DNA of 16,475 nt, taken from assembly GCA_938022295.1 (NCBI GenBank), contig CALIDR010000031.1, forward strand, positions 1 through 16,475, read 5' to 3'. This document shows positions 1 through 4,391 of the stretch, one piece after another. Each line of letters begins with the position of its first letter. Position 1 is the first letter of the stretch. The notes below the pieces were generated by a model. It was not told the origin of the DNA. It saw only the letters and a list, made by a program, of their open reading frames with translations, and did no database searches. The DNA comes from an uncultured Burkholderiaceae bacterium. GTDB taxonomy: Bacteria > Pseudomonadota > Gammaproteobacteria > Burkholderiales > Burkholderiaceae_C. The position numbers and the translations under genes were made by a program.

Positions 1-121
1 GGCGCTGCGTTGCTCGGCGCCTCCGAGGCGCGCCGCCGCCCGCGCGCACGGCGCTTTGCGACATCGACGAGCACTGCGAAGGCGAGCAGTGCACGCCTGC
101 GCACGCCACCCTCGGTTGCTC

Positions 122-355
122 TCGCGCCAGGCGGCACCCGCTGCGGGCGAACTGTGTGGCGGCGAGCAGCGCAGGGCCGGGGTCGGCGCGCGTGAGCGCG
201 CCTCGTGATCGAACTCGCGGCGGTTGTCCGAGCGCAGCGACCGAATGGAGCGTAGCGAGTTCTGCCGCGCGACCCCGGGCCGAGCAGCGCAGCGCAGTCG
301 GCCCGCAGGGCCGACCGCCACAGGGTGAGCCCGCAGCGGGTGCCGCCTGGCGCGA
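122..355. repeat. nested inverted-repeat element with 27-bp perfect arms
   Basis: Positions 122-148 and 329-355 are exact reverse complements over 27 bp. Further dyads are nested inside: CCGGGGTCG at 177-185 pairs with CGACCCCGG at 270-278, GAACTCGC at 211-218 pairs with GCGAGTTC at 255-262, and GTCGGCCC-GCA-GGGCCGAC at 297-315 is a local hairpin. GAGCAGCGCAG occurs twice in direct orientation (164-174 and 282-292). There is no transposase-sized gene inside. It could be a dispersed palindromic intergenic element, a small non-autonomous mobile element, or the template of a structured RNA. The copy number in the genome is unknown from this window. Confidence 0.65.
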
Positions 356-394
356 CGCCGCGACCGCCGCACATCGCCCCAAAAGAACCGACCT

Positions 395-420
395 TCACGA
401 ACGCGCCCAAAGGGCCGTGA
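395..420 (-). terminator. possible terminator of the DUF151 gene
   Basis: On the minus strand, downstream of the stop codon at 459-461, TCACG GCCC TTT GGGC (GCGTT) CGTGA can form a hairpin with a one-sided bulge. It is followed after about 9 bases by a T-rich stretch (GGTTCTTTTGG, plus-strand positions 379-389). The spacing to the T-rich stretch is longer than in a classic intrinsic terminator, so the call is tentative. Confidence 0.35.
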
Positions 421-458
421 CCAGACGCTGCCTCAGTGCAATCGAAGGCGAACCCCTT

Positions 459-1025
459 TCAGATCGTGCGCCCAGTCGCGGCCGGCGGTGTCGTGGCCGG
501 TGGCGGGGCGTTCGGGTCGCGAGCGGCCTCGATTACGCTCGGGCCGAGCAGGATCGGCACGTCGCGCCCGACGGCCAGCGCCAGCGCGTCGCTCGGACGC
601 GCGTCGACCCAGACGCTCGATGGTGCGCCGCCGACCTGCAGCTCGATCGTGGCCAGGAACACCCCGTCGCGCAGGTGGTCGATCACGACGCGCTGCAGCT
701 TCGCGCCGGTGGCGGCCAGCACGCTGCCGAGCAGTTCGTGCGTCAGCGGCCGCGGCGGCTTGATGCCGCGCTCGACGCGCGCGATCGCCGCCGCCTCGAC
801 CGGGCCGATGAAGATCGCGACGACGCGCTCGGCGTCCACCGGGCCGACGCGCAGCGCCACCGCGGCGCTGTCGCCGCCCGGCAGCATGACGACGCCAGCG
901 TAGCGTGCCGGCTGCAGCTGCGCCAGCGGCACGGCGGGCTCGCGGGCGAACGCGGCCGGCGCGGCAGCGCTCAGCGCGACGGCGGCCGCCGCGAACGCGG
1001 TGGCAAGACGGGCGAGGACAGGCAT
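459..1025 (-). CDS. DUF151 (bifunctional nuclease fold) protein with export signal
   Basis: The 188-residue protein has an N-terminal hydrophobic stretch (about residues 5-27, ending AFA before RE) that looks like a Sec signal peptide. A DUF151/BFN-type domain follows at about residues 38-165. The family hallmark is seen in the segment with VVIDHLRDGVFLATIEL, then the V-D-A-R-P-S-D-A-L-A-L-A motif (residues 140-151) and DVPILL. The tail from about residue 170 is Pro/Ala/Thr-rich. DUF151 proteins were described as bifunctional nucleases in plants, but bacterial roles are largely unknown, so no activity is claimed. The start at 1025 is chosen over the upstream frame opening at 1064 because AGGAGG (plus-strand 1033-1038) lies 7 bases before it and the signal peptide begins there. 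The gene lies downstream of the antiporter operon, 149 bp away, with a possible terminator between them, so it is probably a separate unit. Confidence 0.85.
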   Translation of the reverse strand: MPVLARLATAFAAAAVALSAAAPAAFAREPAVPLAQLQPARYAGVVMLPGGDSAAVALRVGPVDAERVVAIFIGPVEAAAIARVERGIKPPRPLTHELLGSVLAATGAKLQRVVIDHLRDGVFLATIELQVGGAPSSVWVDARPSDALALAVGRDVPILLGPSVIEAARDPNAPPPATTPPAATGRTI

Positions 1026-1032
1026 CGTGGGG

Positions 1033-1038
1033 CCTCCT
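1033..1038 (-). promoter_or_regulatory. strong ribosome binding site of the DUF151 gene
   Basis: AGGAGG on the minus strand, 7 bases upstream of the ATG at 1025. It decides the start in favour of 1025 over the in-frame opening at 1064. Confidence 0.75.
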
Positions 1039-1068
1039 GCGTCGGGGGGCCGGGCGCGGCGCATCGGG

Positions 1069-1084
1069 CGTGGCCGGGGCCACG
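1069..1084. promoter_or_regulatory. palindrome upstream of the DUF151 gene
   Basis: CGTGGCC-GG-GGCCACG has 7-bp arms around a 2-bp centre, about 45 bp upstream of the DUF151 start. It has the form of an operator-type dyad, but such palindromes are frequent in very GC-rich DNA and no regulator is implied. Confidence 0.2.
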
Positions 1085-1138
1085 TCCGCGCGCCGAGCGA
1101 CGGCGCTGCCGCACGGTAGCACGCCGCGCTCGCGTGCC

Positions 1139-1164
1139 GCAGGCGGCCGGAAGCGACCGCCTGC
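1139..1164 (-). terminator. hairpin at the end of the Mrp antiporter operon
   Basis: GCAGGCGG (1139-1146) and CCGCCTGC (1157-1164) form a perfect 8-bp GC-rich stem with a 10-base loop, beginning 11 bases after the mnhG stop codon. No T-tract follows on the minus strand, so this may be a U-less or transcript-end-stabilising hairpin rather than a canonical intrinsic terminator. Confidence 0.4.
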
Positions 1165-1174
1165 CAGCTTGGCG

Positions 1175-1519
1175 TCAGGGATGCGGCTGGTCCGGCGGCA
1201 CCGGCGCCTTCGACGCCGAGCGCAGGTGCAGCGCCGCCTTGGCCATCAGGTTGGCCGACACCGGCGCGGTGATGAACAGGAACAGCGTGATCAGCAGCTC
1301 GTGAAGGCCGTAGTTGCCGCGCGCCCAGTTGACCGCCATGCTCGCGACCAGCACGCCGCCCACGCCGAGCGTGGTCGCCTTGGTCGGCGCGTGCAGGCGC
1401 ATGTAGAAGTCCGGGAAGCGCAGCATGCCCACCGCCCCGACGAGCGCGAACACGCCGCCGACGACGAGCATGGCGGCAATCACCGCCTGCCAGGCCCAGT
1501 GCAGTTCGTCCAAGCCCAT
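1175..1519 (-). CDS. mnhG: Na+/H+ antiporter subunit G (MnhG/MrpG/PhaG)
   Basis: This 114-residue inner-membrane protein matches the small G subunit of Mrp-type antiporters in length and pattern. It has three hydrophobic segments (about residues 10-33, 47-63 and 73-93), with the conserved GMLRFPDFYMRLHAPTKATT region between the first two. G is normally the last gene of mrp operons, as here. The ATG at 1517-1519 follows the mnhF stop by 7 bases, with GAGG just upstream, so it is probably translated from the same transcript. The C-terminal tail (SASKAPVPPDQPHP) is hydrophilic and probably cytoplasmic. Subunit G has no known catalytic role of its own; it is needed for assembly or function of the complex. 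Confidence 0.93.
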   Translation of the reverse strand: MGLDELHWAWQAVIAAMLVVGGVFALVGAVGMLRFPDFYMRLHAPTKATTLGVGGVLVASMAVNWARGNYGLHELLITLFLFITAPVSANLMAKAALHLRSASKAPVPPDQPHP

Positions 1520-1526
1520 CGCGGCC

Positions 1527-1811
1527 TCACTCGATGACGTCGCCGCGCGTCAGGTAGCGCGACAGCGCCACCGTCGACACGAAGCCCAGCAGCGCGATCA
1601 GCAGCGCCGCCTCGAAGAACAGCTCGGTGCCGAAGCGGATGCCGAGCAGGATCACGAGCGCGACGACGTTGATGTACATCGTGTCGAGCGCGAGCACGCG
1701 GTCGGTCGGCGTCGGGCCGGCGAGCAGGCGCAGCGCCGACAGCACGAGCGCCAGGCCGACGGTCGCGAACGCGAAGTTCAGCGCCCAGGTGACGAGGTGC
1801 AGTTCGCTCAT
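1527..1811 (-). CDS. mnhF: Na+/H+ antiporter subunit F (MnhF/MrpF/PhaF)
   Basis: This 94-residue inner-membrane protein has three predicted membrane spans (about residues 7-29, 38-58 and 62-83). The family signature is GPTPTDRVLALDTMYINVVAL between and into the second span. It is a small subunit of the Mrp complex. The start at 1809-1811 overlaps the stop codon of mnhE in a 4-bp ATGA, which indicates translational coupling. The frame is open further upstream, but that part is a shadow of mnhE: the translation only becomes F-like from this ATG. Neighbours E and G are adjacent, in the usual order. Confidence 0.94.
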   Translation of the reverse strand: MSELHLVTWALNFAFATVGLALVLSALRLLAGPTPTDRVLALDTMYINVVALVILLGIRFGTELFFEAALLIALLGFVSTVALSRYLTRGDVIE

Positions 1812-2341
1812 CCGAAGATCTCCATCAGGGGGCGCTCGTAACGCTGCTTGATCTGGGCGGCCATCGCCGGCGGGTCGTCGCAGTCGAGCGCGTGCACGAG
1901 GATCTCGCCGGCCTCGTCGTCGACGATCGACGACACCGTGCCGGGCGTCATCGTGATGATCGTGGCCAGCAGCGTGATCGCCGTCGGGTGGCGGGTGTCC
2001 AGCGGCACGCGCACCCAGGCCGGCTTCGGGTCCGACACCGGGCTCAGCACGATGCGCGCGACGGTGACGTTGGACACCACGATATCCCACAGCACGGTGC
2101 CGACGAAGCGCACGATCGTGGCCAGGCCGCGCGGCCGCGCCGCCGGGCCGAGGAAGCGGTGCGTGACCTTGGGCACGACGAGGCCGAGCACCGCGGCCGT
2201 GATCAGGTCGGCCGGGGCCACGCTCTGGCGCAGCAGCAGCCACACCGCGGCCAGCAGCAGCGACAGGGCGGGGTGGGCGAACCACCCGCCGTCGTCGCGC
2301 GGGGCGGCGGGAGGCCGGGCACGCGGCCGGTCGGGCGTCAT
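1808..2341 (-). CDS. mnhE: Na+/H+ antiporter subunit E (MnhE/MrpE/PhaE)
   Basis: The 177-residue protein has a Pro/Arg-rich N-terminus (residues 1-19), two or three hydrophobic segments (about 24-58 and 72-95) and a soluble C-terminal domain. The family pattern is visible in LWDIVVSNVTVARIVL (about residues 84-99), in the VPLDTRHPTAITLLATIITMTPGTVS region (about 112-137) and in the following DDEAGEILVHALD. The protein is a membrane subunit of the Mrp antiporter, required for full activity in studied systems. The ATG at 2339-2341 overlaps the mnhD stop (ATGA), and the mnhE stop overlaps the mnhF start, so D, E and F are tightly coupled. The 19-residue N-terminal extension before the first hydrophobic segment is somewhat long, but the overlap supports the start. 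Confidence 0.93.
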   Translation of the reverse strand: MTPDRPRARPPAAPRDDGGWFAHPALSLLLAAVWLLLRQSVAPADLITAAVLGLVVPKVTHRFLGPAARPRGLATIVRFVGTVLWDIVVSNVTVARIVLSPVSDPKPAWVRVPLDTRHPTAITLLATIITMTPGTVSSIVDDEAGEILVHALDCDDPPAMAAQIKQRYERPLMEIFG

Positions 2342-3954
2342 CGCGTGCCTCCGGGGACGGCGTCGGGCCGCGGGGGGAACAGGTACGGCTTCGTGGTGTC
2401 GATCGTCTCGCCGCCGAGTACGGCGCGCGCGTAGGCGGCCCGGTCGCCGAGCTGGACGGCGGCGGCCGCGGTGTAGCGCTGGATCGGCGCCGCGAACACG
2501 CTCATCGCCACCGTCGCGCCGAGCAGGGCGAACGTCGCGCCGACCAGCCGCGGACTGGCGCCCGAGGCGCCGCAGGCGGGCAGGTCGTCGCGCACGTGCC
2601 AGAACAGGATGCTGCCGGCGCGCGCCAGCCCCACCAGCGTCAGGAAGCCCACGCCGAGGACGACGCTCCACACGCCCACCTGCCACGGGTGCGGGCTCGC
2701 GGCGTCGAGCAGCATCAGCTTGCCGATGAAGCCCGGCAGCGGCGGCAGGCCGGCGGCCGACGCCGCGGCGAGCAGCATCATCAGCCCGAGCAGCGCCGGC
2801 TGCGCGACGGGCGATGCCGGCTCGAGGCGGTCGGCGACGTCGCCACGCTGGGCGGCGACGAGCTCGGCGAGCAGGAAGAGTGCCGCGACGACGAGCGTGC
2901 TGTTGGCCATGTAGTACAGCGCCGCCGACCAGGCCGGCGTGCTGAACAGCCCGACGGCGGCGAGCACCGTGCCCACCGAGGCCACCGTCAGCCACGCCAC
3001 CAGCCGCTCGAGCGTGTGCGCGGCCAGGGCGCCGAGCACGCCGACGACGCTGGTGACCAGCGCCAGCGGCAGCAGCAGCGGCTCGGCGGTGAACGCCGCG
3101 TCGCCGGCGCCGGCGCCGAGCACGACGCCGTGCACGCGCACGATCGCGTAGACGCCGACCTTGGTCATGATCGCGAACAGGGCCGCCACCGGCGCGGTGG
3201 CGGCGGCGTAGGTGGCCGGCAGCCACATCGCCAGCGGCATCAGCGCCGCCTTGAAGCCGAACACGACGAGCAGCAGCAGCCCCGCGGCCTGCACGACGAC
3301 CGATTCGGGCGCCGTCACCTCGGGCACGCGCAGCGCGAGGTCGGCGAGGTTGAGCGTGCCCGTCTTCGCGTACAGCAGCGCGACGCCGACCAGGAACAGC
3401 GCCGAGGCGGTCAGGTTCAGCACCACGTAGTGCACGCCGACGCGGAAGCGCTCGCGCCCCTGGCCGTGCACCATCAGCACGTAGGACGCGATCAGCAGCA
3501 CCTCGAAGAAGACGAAGAGGTTGAACAGGTCGCCGGTGACGAACGCGCCGGCCAGCCCCATCAGCTGGAACTGGTACAGGGCGTGGAAGCGGCGGCCGTG
3601 CGAGTCCCAGCCGCCGCTGGCGTACCACAGCACCGGCAGCGCGACGACGGCGGTCAGCAGCAGCATCATCGCCCCCAGCCGGTCGATGACGACGACGATG
3701 CCGAACGGCGCCGGCCAGTCGCCGACGCGGTAGGCGCGGATGTCGCCGCCGGCGGCCTCGATCGCCAGCCGCGCCGCGATGACGAGGAACAGCGTCGTCG
3801 ACGCGAGCGCGATGCGCCGCGCCCACAGCAGTCGGCGATGGCCGTGGCTGCCGTGAGCGTCGCCGCCGTGGTCGCCGATCAGCAGCAGCAGCACCGCGGT
3901 GGCCGACGGCAGCAGCACCGGCAGGATCGGCAGGTGGGTGGCGAAGGCGTTCAT
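2338..3954 (-). CDS. mnhD: Na+/H+ antiporter subunit D (MnhD/MrpD/PhaD)
   Basis: This 538-residue polytopic membrane protein is related to the NuoL/M/N proton-pumping subunits of complex I. It carries about fourteen hydrophobic segments and the conserved charged residues of this superfamily: Glu151 in LFNLFVFFEVLLIASY, Lys235 in VFGFKAALMPLAMWLP and Lys265 in the AIMTKVGVYA segment. These correspond to the proton-translocation Glu and Lys residues of antiporter-like subunits. Between the first two membrane segments sits an unusual His/Asp/Gly-rich stretch (residues 28-41, with four His). The start at 3954 is preceded by only a weak ribosome site, but the stop of a 35-codon open frame overlaps it (ATGA). 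The 3' end overlaps mnhE. Unlike the other junctions, the one with mnhC is separated by 107 bp containing repeats. Confidence 0.95.
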   Translation of the reverse strand: MNAFATHLPILPVLLPSATAVLLLLIGDHGGDAHGSHGHRRLLWARRIALASTTLFLVIAARLAIEAAGGDIRAYRVGDWPAPFGIVVVIDRLGAMMLLLTAVVALPVLWYASGGWDSHGRRFHALYQFQLMGLAGAFVTGDLFNLFVFFEVLLIASYVLMVHGQGRERFRVGVHYVVLNLTASALFLVGVALLYAKTGTLNLADLALRVPEVTAPESVVVQAAGLLLLVVFGFKAALMPLAMWLPATYAAATAPVAALFAIMTKVGVYAIVRVHGVVLGAGAGDAAFTAEPLLLPLALVTSVVGVLGALAAHTLERLVAWLTVASVGTVLAAVGLFSTPAWSAALYYMANSTLVVAALFLLAELVAAQRGDVADRLEPASPVAQPALLGLMMLLAAASAAGLPPLPGFIGKLMLLDAASPHPWQVGVWSVVLGVGFLTLVGLARAGSILFWHVRDDLPACGASGASPRLVGATFALLGATVAMSVFAAPIQRYTAAAAVQLGDRAAYARAVLGGETIDTTKPYLFPPRPDAVPGGTR

Positions 3955-4058
3955 CGCGGCTTCGCCGATGACGAATGACGGATGACGAATGACGAGAGCA
4001 GGTCGTGCCCGCGCCTTTCGTCCGTCACGATGCCGCGCAGCGGCGGGTCATTCGCCAT
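3951..4058 (-). CDS. small 35-codon open frame bridging mnhC and mnhD
   Basis: An ATG at 4056-4058 begins 3 bases after the mnhC stop and is preceded by AAGGA (plus-strand 4066-4070) at 7 bases. The frame runs 35 codons and ends in a TGA (3951-3953) that overlaps the mnhD ATG as ATGA. The peptide begins MANDPPLRGIV and ends SSSAKPR; I recognise no family, and its second half is encoded by the heptamer repeats. It may not make a functional peptide. It could nevertheless carry ribosomes from mnhC to the weakly preceded mnhD start. Chance is possible, since GC-rich DNA has long open frames. Confidence 0.3.
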   Translation of the reverse strand: MANDPPLRGIVTDERRGHDLLSSFVIRHSSSAKPR

Positions 4059-4067
4059 GCGTCATTC
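3967..4067. repeat. heptamer repeats and 21-bp imperfect inverted repeat between mnhC and mnhD
   Basis: Positions 3967-3994 are four consecutive 7-bp units alternating GATGACG and AATGACG. Positions 4046-4066 contain degenerate reverse-complement copies. Positions 3973-3993 and 4047-4067 are inverted repeats, 19 of 21 positions complementary, with a 53-bp spacer. The right arm includes the stop and last codon (Glu) of mnhC, so the element may have supplied the end of that gene. In the transcript the arms could form a long hairpin just upstream of mnhD, affecting mRNA stability or the C-to-D expression ratio. The base composition (repeated AATGAC) is much less GC-rich than the surroundings, which suggests an inserted dispersed intergenic element. 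Confidence 0.7.
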
Positions 4068-4391
4068 CTTGCCGTCGACCTGGTCGCTGTCGTTCTCGTG
4101 GCGGCTGCGCAGCGCGAGCTCGATCACGAAGCCGGTGGTCGCGAAGCCGATCACGATCGCCGTCAGCACGAGCGCCTGCGGCAGCGGGTCGGCGAACTCG
4201 GCGGCGGCGGCCGACAGGATCGGCGGCGCGCCGGCCCACAGGCGCCCCATCGCGAAGATGAACACGTTGACGGCGTAGCCGATCAGCGTCAGCCCGAGCA
4301 CGACCGGGAACGTGCGCCCGCGCAGCAGCAGGTAGATGCCCACCGCGACGACCCAGCCGATGCCGGTGGCGACGAGGAACTCCATCGTCAT
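4062..4391 (-). CDS. mnhC: Na+/H+ antiporter subunit C (MnhC/MrpC/PhaC, NuoK-like)
   Basis: The 109-residue protein has three membrane spans (about residues 5-23, 28-49 and 70-93) and is homologous to NuoK of complex I. The third-span region DPLPQALVLTAIVIGFATTGFVIELAL is the signature; Mrp C subunits carry this P-Q-A-L-V-L-T-A-I-V-I motif. The start is the ATG at 4389-4391, which overlaps the stop codon of the upstream fused A/B gene (ATGA); a second ATG two codons later is the alternative. The hydrophilic tail (RSRHENDSDQVDGKE) ends inside the right arm of the repeat element that separates mnhC from mnhD. It works as an integral part of the Mrp complex. Confidence 0.95.
   Translation of the reverse strand: MTMEFLVATGIGWVVAVGIYLLLRGRTFPVVLGLTLIGYAVNVFIFAMGRLWAGAPPILSAAAAEFADPLPQALVLTAIVIGFATTGFVIELALRSRHENDSDQVDGKE

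Larger units (their letters stand above)
1..458. other. non-coding stretch with nested inverted repeats
   Basis: No gene in this stretch can be supported. Open frames exist on both strands, but their translations are low-complexity Arg/Ala/Pro/Ser sequence typical of GC-rich shadows. The minus strand has no stop trinucleotide between 1 and about 394, which also follows from base composition. Several dyads are visible: a 7-bp stem (71-77 with 86-92), a 27-bp perfect inverted repeat (122-148 with 329-355), smaller nested dyads inside it, and a stem-loop at 395-420. The 3' end of a gene entering from the left cannot be excluded in the first 200 bases, but nothing recognisable is encoded there. 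Confidence 0.6.

Noticed and set aside
122..355. Inverted repeats as the ends of an insertion sequence
   Set aside because: Only about 180 bp lie between the arms and no transposase is encoded, so a complete insertion sequence is excluded; a non-autonomous element remains possible.
156..1304. 382-codon plus-strand frame across the left end and the DUF151 gene
   Set aside because: It reads through an inverted-repeat region and then antisense to DUF151 and mnhG; Arg-rich and without recognisable domains.
2596..3978. 460-codon open frame on the plus strand opposite mnhD
   Set aside because: Same shadow composition; no family features, and mnhD is clear on the minus strand.
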